This document shows, piece by piece, positions 1 to 6,149 of a stretch of DNA of 6,334 nucleotides. The notes under the pieces are model-generated. The model made no database searches and was not told where the DNA came from. It worked only from the letters and a program-made list of their open reading frames with translations. Both the position numbers and the translations under genes were made by a program. How positions within the stretch are numbered: the stretch's first letter is position 1; every line of letters begins with the position of its first letter. The DNA is from Actinomycetota bacterium (GTDB taxonomy: Bacteria; Actinomycetota; Actinomycetes; Nanopelagicales; Nanopelagicaceae): contig SXMA01000129.1 of assembly GCA_005777515.1 (NCBI GenBank), forward strand, positions 1 to 6,334, read 5' to 3'.

Positions 1-1158
1 ATTTCGCCCTATGCCTGGGATGTTCCAGGGGGAGTGCAAGCTCATATAAGAGATCTTGCTCATCATTATCTTGAACAGGGACATCAGATATCAGTTTTAG
101 CTCCGGCAAGTGATGAGAGTTCAATAGTAGAAAACTTTGTGGTCAGTGCAGGCAGACCCGTTGCAATTCCTTATAACGGCGCAGTTGCAAGAGTTCTCTT
201 CGGTCCAGTTGCTGCATCAAGAGTTAGGCAATGGGTGGCCGGAGGAGATTTTGACGTTCTACATCTGCACGAACCCGCAATCCCATCTCTATCGCTTCTT
301 GCCTGTTCCATTGCTGAAGGCCCGCTAGTTGGAACGTTTCACGCTGCAGCCCCGCGGCAGAAAGTCACCTTTGCAATTGCGCCATTTCTAGAACCTGTGA
401 TTGAGAAGCTAAGAGCCAGAATTGCCGTTAGTGAAATCGCGAGAGAAACACTTCGAATTCATCTAGATACTGATGCCGTAGTGATTCCTAATGGAATTAG
501 CAAGGAATTCTTCGAAAGAGCAGAAGCAAATTCAGCGTGGAAGCGGGAGCAAACCATTGGATTCATTGGCAGATTTTCAGAGCCGCGAAAGGGGCTGAAC
601 ACTCTGCTTGAGGCCCTTCCGCAAATTGCACTTGCCATTCCGGAGGTGCGCTTGCTGATCGCAGGCCCAGGTGAAGGTGTTGAAGCCATGGAGAGCGTAA
701 ATCCAGCCCTTCGTTCTCGAATCACATTTCTCGGCAGAATCGATGATGAGGCTAAAGCATCTCTTCTTAAATCAATTAGTGTTTATGTAGCCCCAAATAC
801 TGGCGGAGAATCTTTCGGAATCATCCTCACCGAGGCGATGGCATCTGGTGTTCCGATTGTGGCAAGTAATATTCCAGCCTTTAATCAACTTCTTGAAGAT
901 GGTAAATACGGCCTTCTATTTGAAAATGAAAATGCTTCTGATCTTGCTGCGAAGTTAATTCGGCTTCTCAAAGATAAGGAGTTAGCAAGAAAGTATTCTG
1001 AACTAGGCCAAGGTCATGCCACTAGATTTGATTGGAATCAGGTTGGCGAAGAGATAATGAATGTTTATCTACATGCCAGAGGTGAAGAAGAGAAGGTGAC
1101 ACTCTTGTCAGAGGCACGGCCGTGGAGCAGGCTCTTCACAAGGGGGGAGGAGGAGTAA
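1..1158 (+). CDS. pimA: Phosphatidyl-myo-inositol mannosyltransferase (PimA-type GT4), 5' end missing
   Basis: Probable PimA, which transfers mannose from GDP-mannose to phosphatidyl-myo-inositol at the cytoplasmic face of the membrane, the first step of PIM glycolipid synthesis. The frame is open from base 1 and its first visible residues, ISPYAWDVPGGVQAH, match the PimA N-terminal donor-site loop (DVPGG at residues 7-11). The gene therefore enters from outside the window, and the GTG at 34 is an internal Val. About 5-6 residues seem to be missing. Of 385 visible residues, the N-terminal Rossmann half includes HLHEP (88-92). The C-terminal half has GRFSEPRKG (190-198), whose Arg/Lys are expected to bind donor phosphates, and the GT4 E-x7-E pair (E270, E278) in GGESFGIILTEA. 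No membrane segment is seen, as expected for a peripheral enzyme. The C-terminus is charged (GEEE). The stop overlaps the next start by one base. Another GT4 mannosyltransferase is the main alternative, but the DVPGG motif and downstream pdxST-yebC-ruvCAB favour PimA. Confidence 0.88.
   Translation: MSPYAWDVPGGVQAHIRDLAHHYLEQGHQISVLAPASDESSIVENFVVSAGRPVAIPYNGAVARVLFGPVAASRVRQWVAGGDFDVLHLHEPAIPSLSLLACSIAEGPLVGTFHAAAPRQKVTFAIAPFLEPVIEKLRARIAVSEIARETLRIHLDTDAVVIPNGISKEFFERAEANSAWKREQTIGFIGRFSEPRKGLNTLLEALPQIALAIPEVRLLIAGPGEGVEAMESVNPALRSRITFLGRIDDEAKASLLKSISVYVAPNTGGESFGIILTEAMASGVPIVASNIPAFNQLLEDGKYGLLFENENASDLAAKLIRLLKDKELARKYSELGQGHATRFDWNQVGEEIMNVYLHARGEEEKVTLLSEARPWSRLFTRGEEE
1148..1153 (+). 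promoter_or_regulatory. Strong Shine-Dalgarno for the LemA-like gene
   Basis: AGGAGG lies inside a purine run (1141-1155) and ends 4 bases before the ATG at 1158. It also encodes the last residues of the upstream glycosyltransferase (RGEEE). It decides the start at 1158 over the in-frame GTG at 1122, which would add 12 residues (EQALHKGGGGV-type, poorly structured) and lacks a comparable site. Confidence 0.7.
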
Positions 1159-1673
1159 TGGAAATTCCAGTATTTGTCATTCCTCTAATTATTTTATTTG
1201 TTATCTGGTATCTCAGTTTTAGCGCAACAAGGCTTGACCGTCTTCACCAGAGAGTAGAGACCTCGTGGGCAAATCTTGACGCTATTTTGCAGCGCAGAGC
1301 ATCACTTGCACTTGAGTTAACCCATTTCCCAGAGACAGATCCTGCTGCAAACTTGCTGCTCACCTCAGCGGCTCATCATGCAAGGACAGCAGACATAGCA
1401 GCGCGCAGCGAGGCAGAGAGCGGATTGACAACAGCCCTTTTGCTCCTGCGACAGGAGAGTTGGCTAGTTGAGAAGTATCCAGATTTATTCGAAGAACTTG
1501 ATCAACTTACTGAGCGGCTAAAAGTTGGCATCACCCTTCATGTTGAGGGAGTCTCAGCTGCAAGAGCGCGACGATCAAAGCTAATTTATCGAGTCTTCCG
1601 TCTTGCTGGCAAAGCCCCACTCCCAGTCAAATATGCCTTCGAAGATGATTCACTAGTCGAAGTACAAAGATGA
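1158..1673 (+). CDS. Single-pass membrane protein with LemA-like helical region
   Basis: A 171-residue protein of unknown function. Residues about 4-20 (PVFVIPLIILFVIWYLS) form one hydrophobic N-terminal segment. A helical region follows with the pattern LHQRVETSWANLDAILQRR (29-47), which resembles the LemA family signature just after its membrane anchor (V..AW..VD.qLkRR.dL). The rest is charged, Glu/Arg-rich helix (about 60-148). Near the end, LAGKAPLPVKYAFED (149-163) is faintly like the LemA C-terminus, but the usual YN motif before it is not seen, so this is a divergent member. Topology is probably N-out with a cytoplasmic body, as many Arg follow the segment; this is inferred. It starts at ATG 1158, overlapping the pimA stop by one base, and its TGA overlaps the next ATG by four. 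Related short LemA-like or Nudix-linked membrane proteins sit beside pimA in other Actinobacteria (from memory); no Nudix box is present here. Confidence 0.6.
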   Translation: MEIPVFVIPLIILFVIWYLSFSATRLDRLHQRVETSWANLDAILQRRASLALELTHFPETDPAANLLLTSAAHHARTADIAARSEAESGLTTALLLLRQESWLVEKYPDLFEELDQLTERLKVGITLHVEGVSAARARRSKLIYRVFRLAGKAPLPVKYAFEDDSLVEVQR

Positions 1674-2647
1674 GAAAAGTAGCCCTCTTTGTATTCCTTA
1701 CCCTCCTTGTCTCATCCTGCGCATCGCGTCCTTTCGCAGGAGAGAAGATAGAGATCGAAAAGAATCTCTACACAAATCTTCCTGGAGGCAGTGGGAAAAT
1801 ATTTGCGGTGAAATTCGATGACACAAGTGATGCCCATCCGCAGCAGGGAGTGGAGTCAGCAGACGTTGTTTACATCACGCAAGTTGAAGCTGGTTTAACA
1901 AGGCTTATGGGAATCTACTCTTCAAATTATCCAGAAGTTTTAGGGCCGATTAGATCTGCTCGAATCAGTGATCTATCAATCCTTGGCGAATATGGCAGGG
2001 TTGGATTTGTCTATAGTGGGGCTCAAAGTAAATTGCGCTCGGTTATCTCAGAATCAAATTTAGTGAATCTCAGCGCTGAGCGAAATCCACCCTCAATTTA
2101 CTTTAATGATCCATCACGTCGCTCTCCTTATTCTATGATGGTAAAGCCAAATCTCCTTATAAAGAAAGCAGCAGATGTAGAATCTGCAAAGAAACCAGGA
2201 TGGCAACATGGCCCTAGAGCAAAAGGTGCTAAGAAAATAATCTCTGCCAAGATCAATTGGCCAAATGCTAGCTATGAGGCTTATTGGAGCGCGGTTGAAA
2301 AGAGATTTCTGCTAAAACACAATGGTCGAGAAAACATAGCTTCATCCGGAATGCATCTTGGTTCAACAATGATGGTGATTCAAATCGTGAAAATCTCGCC
2401 ATCAGAGTATGGCGATAAATTTGGGGGAGTGACTCCAAAGAGCGAGGTAATTGGAAGTGGGGATGGATACCTACTTCGCAACCAAAGAGTTGTTAAGGCC
2501 CGATGGAATCGAGCGAGCTTAAGTGAGGCGACCACTTGGAGCCTTGAAGATGGCAGTCCCGCCTATTTTGCGCCCGGACAGATCTGGTTCTTTCTAACCG
2601 ATATTGAGCCCGAATTCACCTATCTACCGAAGCCAGCAAAGTCCTAA
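1670..2647 (+). CDS. DUF3048 (YerB-like) lipoprotein
   Basis: A 325-residue probable secreted lipoprotein. The N-terminus has a short positive stretch (MRK), a hydrophobic core (residues 4-14) and a lipobox-like VSSC, with Cys17 as the likely lipidated residue. The body carries hallmarks of DUF3048. The N-terminal domain (about 35-165) has [17 protein letters not shown] (46-62), ADVVY and [14 protein letters not shown] (64-85), and GPIRSAR (92-98). The C-terminal domain (about 225-315) has [20 protein letters not shown] (262-281) and [16 protein letters not shown] (294-309), the conserved 'G-W-R ... pG.tW' layout. Length is close to family members such as Bacillus YerB. The family's biochemical role is unknown, so none is assigned. 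The gene is joined to the preceding membrane-protein gene by an ATGA overlap and shows no strong ribosome binding site of its own, which suggests coupled translation. Its placement after pimA suggests an envelope role (inference). Confidence 0.8.
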   Translation: MRKVALFVFLTLLVSSCASRPFAGEKIEIEKNLYTNLPGGSGKIFAVKFDDTSDAHPQQGVESADVVYITQVEAGLTRLMGIYSSNYPEVLGPIRSARISDLSILGEYGRVGFVYSGAQSKLRSVISESNLVNLSAERNPPSIYFNDPSRRSPYSMMVKPNLLIKKAADVESAKKPGWQHGPRAKGAKKIISAKINWPNASYEAYWSAVEKRFLLKHNGRENIASSGMHLGSTMMVIQIVKISPSEYGDKFGGVTPKSEVIGSGDGYLLRNQRVVKARWNRASLSEATTWSLEDGSPAYFAPGQIWFFLTDIEPEFTYLPKPAKS

Positions 2648-2675
2648 TCCGATTCGCCAGATTGCTTAATCAAAG

Positions 2676-2681
2676 TAGAAT
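2676..2681 (+). promoter_or_regulatory. Probable -10 element of a leaderless pdxS promoter
   Basis: TAGAAT matches the actinobacterial -10 pattern TAnnnT. Its last base is followed by 7 nucleotides and then the pdxS ATG at 2689, so transcription would start at or next to the A of the ATG. No Shine-Dalgarno is visible before that ATG. The -35 position at 17-bp spacing (TTCGCC, 2653-2658) is weak. Leaderless mRNAs are common in Actinobacteria; use of this one is inferred. Confidence 0.5.
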
Positions 2682-2688
2682 CACACCT

Positions 2689-3588
2689 ATGGCAAAAGAG
2701 AATTCAGCCCAGACTGGAACATCGCGCGTTAAACGCGGCATGGCAGAGATGCTCAAGGGCGGGGTAATCATGGATGTCGTTAATGCTGAGCAGGCGCGGA
2801 TCGCAGAAGATGCCGGAGCTGTTGCAGTTATGGCACTTGAGCGAGTTCCTGCAGATATTAGAGCTCAAGGCGGCGTGGCTCGAATGTCAGATCCGGGGAT
2901 GATTACAGAGATTCAAAAGAGCGTATCTATTCCTGTTATGGCTAAGGCTCGTATCGGACATTTTGTTGAGGCTCAGATTCTGCAATCACTTGGCGTTGAT
3001 TACATTGATGAATCAGAGGTTTTAACCCCTGCTGATTACACCCACCATATTGATAAGTGGAATTTCACAATTCCTTTCGTTTGTGGAGCAACTAATCTTG
3101 GTGAAGCGCTTCGAAGAATTAATGAAGGCGCAGCGATGATTCGCTCTAAAGGTGAGGCAGGAACTGGCGATGTTTCAAATGCCACCACTCATATGCGCGC
3201 TATCTCAGATGAGATTCGTAGATTAAGTTCTATGCGCGAAGATGAATTATATGTTGCAGCCAAAGAATTACAGGCTCCTTATGACTTGGTTAAGGAAGTT
3301 GCTACAACAGGAAAACTTCCCGTTGTTCTCTTTACCGCAGGCGGCATTGCTACTCCTGCGGATGCTGCCATGATGATGCAACTTGGCGCTGATGGAGTTT
3401 TTGTTGGCTCAGGAATATTTAAATCAGGCGATCCGGCAAGAAGAGCAGCTGCCATTGTGAAATCAGTAACTTTCTATGATGATGCGAAAGTTCTAGCCGA
3501 GCAATCAAAAGGTCTTGGTGAAGCTATGGTTGGGATAAATGTTGCAGACATTCCAGCCCCACATCGTTTAGCAGAGCGAGGCTGGTAG
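2689..3588 (+). CDS. pdxS: Pyridoxal 5'-phosphate synthase, synthase subunit PdxS
   Basis: Synthase subunit of the DXP-independent vitamin B6 route. It builds PLP from ribose 5-phosphate, glyceraldehyde 3-phosphate and ammonia supplied by PdxT, and family members form dodecamers of (beta/alpha)8 barrels. With the start at ATG 2689 it has 299 residues, normal for the family. Visible landmarks are [15 protein letters not shown] (18-32, with Asp29 in the active site), [10 protein letters not shown] (49-58), [11 protein letters not shown] (82-92, Lys86 being the Schiff-base lysine equivalent to B. subtilis Lys81), [11 protein letters not shown] (151-161, Lys154 equivalent to Lys149), [13 protein letters not shown] (215-227) and [17 protein letters not shown] (233-249) for phosphate binding. 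It ends in the conserved ERGW. An in-frame TTG at 2662 would add nine residues ([12 protein letters not shown]) of no family similarity, so it is rejected as the start. A 41-bp gap with a -10-like element precedes it, and pdxT follows 4 bases after its stop. Confidence 0.97.
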   Translation: MAKENSAQTGTSRVKRGMAEMLKGGVIMDVVNAEQARIAEDAGAVAVMALERVPADIRAQGGVARMSDPGMITEIQKSVSIPVMAKARIGHFVEAQILQSLGVDYIDESEVLTPADYTHHIDKWNFTIPFVCGATNLGEALRRINEGAAMIRSKGEAGTGDVSNATTHMRAISDEIRRLSSMREDELYVAAKELQAPYDLVKEVATTGKLPVVLFTAGGIATPADAAMMMQLGADGVFVGSGIFKSGDPARRAAAIVKSVTFYDDAKVLAEQSKGLGEAMVGINVADIPAPHRLAERGW

Positions 3589-3592
3589 GAAA

Positions 3593-4189
3593 GTGAAGAT
3601 TGGAGTCTTAGCGCTCCAAGGTGATGTTGCCGAGCATATTGCCTCACTTGGAGATTGCGGTGTTATCGCAAGCGGGGTTAGAAGTAAGCAAGAGATAGAG
3701 TCGATAGATGCCCTAGTAATTCCAGGCGGAGAATCAACGACAATTGCCAAACTTGCAAAAGCATTTGGAGTCTTTGACTTGATTAAATCTCGTATCGCAT
3801 CTGGAATGCCTACCTACGGCTCCTGTGCTGGAATGATTTTAATTGCCGATCAAATACTTGATGGTGGAGTCGATCAAGAGAGTTTCGGTGGCATTGATGC
3901 CCAAGTTCGCAGAAATGCATTTGGTAGACAGGTGGATTCCTTTGAAACAGATCTCACTTTCGCCGGCATTAGCGGCGCCTCTTTTCGCGCAGTATTCATC
4001 AGAGCTCCTTGGGTTGAATCAGTTGGAACTCAAGTTGAGGTTCTAGCAAGTTTTAACGGCCATCCTGTCGCTATTAGGCAGGGACATCTGCTAGCAACTT
4101 CATTTCATCCAGAACTAACTGGCGATAATCGCATCCATCGCTTCTTTGTAGACCAGCTCTGTAAAGAAAGTACAAAGGCAGGGATCTAG
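3593..4189 (+). CDS. pdxT: Pyridoxal 5'-phosphate synthase, glutaminase subunit PdxT
   Basis: Class I glutamine amidotransferase that hydrolyses glutamine and channels ammonia to PdxS. The 198-residue protein starts at a GTG (3593), and the N-terminus MKIGVLALQGDVAEH is exactly where the family begins. The triad is visible: nucleophile Cys78 in YGSCAGMIL, and His172 and Glu174 in SFHPEL. The glutamine/oxyanion loop PGGEST (44-49), RRNAFGRQ (106-113) and FIRAP (135-139) are also conserved. Ribosome binding candidates are GAGG (3578-3581) inside the end of pdxS and AGGA (3587-3590) over its stop codon; neither spacing is ideal, which together with the 4-bp gap suggests translation coupled to pdxS and matched subunit supply. 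The next gene, yebC, begins 3 bases after its TAG. Confidence 0.97.
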   Translation: MKIGVLALQGDVAEHIASLGDCGVIASGVRSKQEIESIDALVIPGGESTTIAKLAKAFGVFDLIKSRIASGMPTYGSCAGMILIADQILDGGVDQESFGGIDAQVRRNAFGRQVDSFETDLTFAGISGASFRAVFIRAPWVESVGTQVEVLASFNGHPVAIRQGHLLATSFHPELTGDNRIHRFFVDQLCKESTKAGI

Positions 4190-4192
4190 ATA

Positions 4193-4951
4193 ATGTCAGG
4201 TCATTCCAAATGGGCCACAATCAAACGCAAGAAAGCGCTGATAGATTCTAAGCGGTCAAGGGCATTTGCTAAATACATTAAGGCAATTGAGGTCTCGGCA
4301 AGAAATGGTGGAGCAGATCCAGATGGTAATCCCACTTTATATGACGCAATTACTAAGGCGAAAAAGAATTCAGTGCCAAGCGATAATATCGACCGAGCAC
4401 TTAAGAGAGCAGTCGGAGAAGGTCAATCACAAGCTCAATGGGAGAACATAATTTATGAAGGTTATGGTCCTGGTGGGGTAGCAATTCTTATCGAGTGCTT
4501 ATCGGACAATAGAAATAGAGCCGCATCAGAGGTGCGAGTAGCTATCACTAGAAATGGCGGCACTATGGCTGATCCTGGATCAGTTTCTTATATGTTTGAA
4601 AGAAAAGGCGTAATAATTGTTAAGAAGAAGCAAAGCGATAAAACCATCGTTGAAGAGTTGATATTGGATTCTGCCCTTGAGCATGGTTTATCCGAGGTCA
4701 ATGATTTAGGAGAGAACTTTGAACTTATTAGCGCCGCAACAGATCTGGTTTCAGTTAGGCAAGCGCTGCAGAATTCAAATATCGATTATGAATCAGCAGA
4801 TGTCTCCTTCCTTCCTTCAATCTCTATTCCAATTGGCGCAGATGATGCCAGAGCCCTCTTTGAGTTAATTGAGGCTATCGAGGAGTGCGATGATGTGCAG
4901 AATGTCTACGGCAACTTTGATGTTTCAGATGAGGTAATGGCGAGCCTGTGA
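4193..4951 (+). CDS. yebC: YebC/TACO1-family protein
   Basis: A cytoplasmic YebC/PmpR/TACO1 protein of 252 residues, the usual length. The family was long annotated as a transcriptional regulator, while more recent work on YebC and mitochondrial TACO1 points to a ribosome-associated role in translating difficult (proline-rich) stretches; the sequence alone cannot choose between these. Conserved parts are MSGHSKW (1-7), the basic helix region [20 protein letters not shown] (11-30), [21 protein letters not shown] (42-62), [11 protein letters not shown] (88-98), DNRNRA (105-110), [15 protein letters not shown] (121-135) and [11 protein letters not shown] (233-243). AGGGA at 4180-4184, 8 bases before the ATG, is a good ribosome binding site inside the end of pdxT. 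The yebC-ruvC neighbourhood is conserved in many bacteria. It is probably transcribed with pdxST, because only 3 bases separate it from pdxT. Confidence 0.95.
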   Translation: MSGHSKWATIKRKKALIDSKRSRAFAKYIKAIEVSARNGGADPDGNPTLYDAITKAKKNSVPSDNIDRALKRAVGEGQSQAQWENIIYEGYGPGGVAILIECLSDNRNRAASEVRVAITRNGGTMADPGSVSYMFERKGVIIVKKKQSDKTIVEELILDSALEHGLSEVNDLGENFELISAATDLVSVRQALQNSNIDYESADVSFLPSISIPIGADDARALFELIEAIEECDDVQNVYGNFDVSDEVMASL

Positions 4952-4985
4952 TAACACTGTCTTAACTGGCTAATAGGCTTAAGCC
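4952..4985 (+). promoter_or_regulatory. yebC-ruvC gap with two small dyads
   Basis: This 34-bp gap holds TAACACTGTCTTA (4952-4964), an odd-length dyad with five of six pairs matching around the central T, and GGCTTAAGCC (4976-4985), a perfect 10-bp palindrome directly against the ruvC ATG. Either could be a repressor or activator site for a repair operon. Neither resembles the actinobacterial LexA box (GAAC-N4-GTTC type), and the palindrome has no loop or T-run, so it is not a terminator. Function is a guess from position. Confidence 0.25.
4974..4979 (+). promoter_or_regulatory. Possible -10 element for ruvCAB
   Basis: TAGGCT fits the actinobacterial -10 pattern TAnnnT and lies 6 bases before the ruvC ATG at 4986, as expected for a leaderless transcript. 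No clear -35 is seen at 17-18 bp. A bare AGG (4975-4977) within it could instead act as a minimal ribosome binding site for readthrough from yebC, so promoter activity is unproven. Confidence 0.38.
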
Positions 4986-5549
4986 ATGCGCGTTCTAGGT
5001 GTTGATCCCGGTCTTACGCGCTGCGGTATTGGAGTAGTTGAAAAAGTTGGGGTTAAAGATCTCAAGCTAGTTGCTTGCGGGGTAATTCAAACTGGTATTG
5101 ATGCTCCTCTTGAAGAGCGCTTGATGCATCTGAGTGCCGAACTTGAAATCTGGATCAATCGATATAAGCCAGATGTCATTGCAGTAGAGCGAGTCTTTTC
5201 AAAGTTGAATGTGCGAACCGCTATGGCTACAGGGCAAGCGGCTGGGGTTGCACTACTACTTGCAGCAAAGGCAGGGGTTCCAATTGCCATGCACACCCCA
5301 AGTGAAGTCAAAGCGGCAGTCTCTGGTTCTGGACGGGCAGATAAGAGGCAGGTAGCTGCGATGGTAGTTAGAATCTTAAAATTGAAAGAAGCACCGAAAC
5401 CAGTAGATACCACTGATGCTTTAGCTCTTGCTATCTGCAATCATTGGAAAGGAGCTGGGGCAAAGAAACTGGCAACTGCCACAGCCAAAGAAAAAAGTCG
5501 CTTAAAGCGTTTAAAATCGGAGCCAAGATCAAGAAAGGCGAAGAAATAA
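4986..5549 (+). CDS. ruvC: Crossover junction endodeoxyribonuclease RuvC
   Basis: Mg2+-dependent Holliday-junction resolvase, active as a dimer with RuvAB in recombination repair. The 187-residue protein begins with the family start MRVLGVDPGLTRCG. The four acidic catalytic residues are visible: Asp7 (GVDPG), Glu68 (AVERVF), and Asp141 and Asp144 (DTTDALALA), corresponding to E. coli Asp7, Glu66, Asp138 and Asp141. Phe71 matches the junction-wedging Phe69 of E. coli. After the fold ends near residue 154, a tail of about 33 residues carries 14 Lys/Arg and few acids, probably disordered and DNA-binding (inference). ATG 4986 is the only sensible start; no strong Shine-Dalgarno precedes it, consistent with a leaderless transcript or coupling to yebC 34 bp upstream. 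Its TAA directly abuts the ruvA ATG with no intervening base. Confidence 0.97.
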   Translation: MRVLGVDPGLTRCGIGVVEKVGVKDLKLVACGVIQTGIDAPLEERLMHLSAELEIWINRYKPDVIAVERVFSKLNVRTAMATGQAAGVALLLAAKAGVPIAMHTPSEVKAAVSGSGRADKRQVAAMVVRILKLKEAPKPVDTTDALALAICNHWKGAGAKKLATATAKEKSRLKRLKSEPRSRKAKK

Positions 5550-6146
5550 ATGATTGCCTTTATGACTGGCACGATTTTTGAGATCCGACTTAACCGAATC
5601 ATTCTGCTTGTTAATGGAATTGGTTATGAAGTAATTGTTGCTCCAGATATTGCCTCTGAATCAAAAGTAGGAGGCGAGCTCTCGCTTCATACTTCGTTAG
5701 TTGTCAGAGAGGATTCCTGGAGTCTTTATGGATTCTTATCTCAGAGTGCAAAGAGCCTCTTTGAAGAATTGCAATCTGTTACCGGAATCGGGCCAAAGGT
5801 TGCTAGCGCTCTGCTTGCTGTTTATGGCCCAGATGCACTGCGAAACATCATCGCCTCACAAGATAATGAAGCTCTGGAGAGAGTTCCTGGAATCGGGAAG
5901 AAAGTTGCTTCAAGAATTCTTCTAGAGTTGAAAGAGAAGTTCGGCGCAAGCTACAAGTCTAAATCTGCTCTAAGCGGGCCGTGGCGAACCCAAGTAATTG
6001 GCGCACTTACTGGACTTGGTTATTCTCAAAAAGAGGCAGAAAGTGCGCTGGATAAAGTACTGGAAAGCTATGGCAGAACGCCAACAAGTGAAGATACTCC
6101 CGAGATGCTAAAGCTAGCGCTGGCGCAATCGCGACAGGAGAGGTAA
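5550..6146 (+). CDS. ruvA: Holliday junction branch migration protein RuvA
   Basis: RuvA tetramers bind the four-way junction and load RuvB hexamers for branch migration. The 198-residue protein has the expected three domains. An OB-fold (1-62) begins MIAFMTGTIFEI and ends with VVREDSWSLYGF, where Glu54/Asp55 match the acidic pin of E. coli RuvA. Two helix-hairpin-helix motifs follow, at LQSVTGIGPKVASALLAV (74-91) and LERVPGIGKKVASRIL (109-124). After a short flexible linker (about 132-143), the C-terminal RuvB-binding domain (about 144-198) contains VIGALTGLGYSQKEAESAL (149-167). The start at 5550 gives the standard N-terminus; a Met at residue 5 would cut the first strand. An AAAGG (5534-5538) inside ruvC is the likely ribosome site. 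The gene abuts ruvC and is 3 bp from ruvB, so one ruvCAB transcript is expected. Confidence 0.97.
   Translation: MIAFMTGTIFEIRLNRIILLVNGIGYEVIVAPDIASESKVGGELSLHTSLVVREDSWSLYGFLSQSAKSLFEELQSVTGIGPKVASALLAVYGPDALRNIIASQDNEALERVPGIGKKVASRILLELKEKFGASYKSKSALSGPWRTQVIGALTGLGYSQKEAESALDKVLESYGRTPTSEDTPEMLKLALAQSRQER
6136..6143 (+). promoter_or_regulatory. Strong Shine-Dalgarno for ruvB
   Basis: AGGAGAGG ends 6 bases before the ATG at 6150. It overlaps the last codons of ruvA (QER) and supports the ruvB start, giving RuvB a better ribosome site than RuvC or RuvA, in line with its higher stoichiometry in the complex (inference). Confidence 0.65.
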
Positions 6147-6149
6147 CTC

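Noticed and set aside
34..36. GTG as start of the glycosyltransferase
   Set aside because: The same frame is open to base 1 and encodes the conserved DVPGG donor loop just before it, so the GTG is an internal Val and the gene is truncated by the window edge.
459..725. 88-codon minus-strand open frame inside pimA
   Set aside because: Antisense shadow of a well-supported glycosyltransferase, with no recognisable motif or ribosome site.
1122..1157. Upstream GTG start for the LemA-like gene
   Set aside because: It would prepend 12 Gly-rich residues overlapping pimA by 37 bases; the ATG at 1158 has AGGAGG in place and begins directly with the membrane segment.
2662..2688. TTG start for pdxS
   Set aside because: The added residues match nothing in PdxS, and the ATG at 2689 gives the standard length with catalytic lysines at a constant offset of 5 from B. 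subtilis PdxS.
4957..4979. PafBC/RecA-NDp type DNA-damage promoter before ruvC
   Set aside because: CTGTC (4957-4961) followed by TAGGCT (4974-4979) is suggestive, but the central GTGG part of the motif is absent (TTAAC instead), so the match is too partial to call.
4976..4985. GGCTTAAGCC as a transcription terminator
   Set aside because: A perfect palindrome with no loop bases and no following T-run cannot form a usual intrinsic terminator; it abuts the ruvC ATG.
5087..5440. 117-codon open frame on the minus strand inside ruvC
   Set aside because: It lies wholly within ruvC, whose catalytic residues are intact; the antisense translation is Ala/Ser/Thr-rich low-information sequence, typical of a shadow frame.
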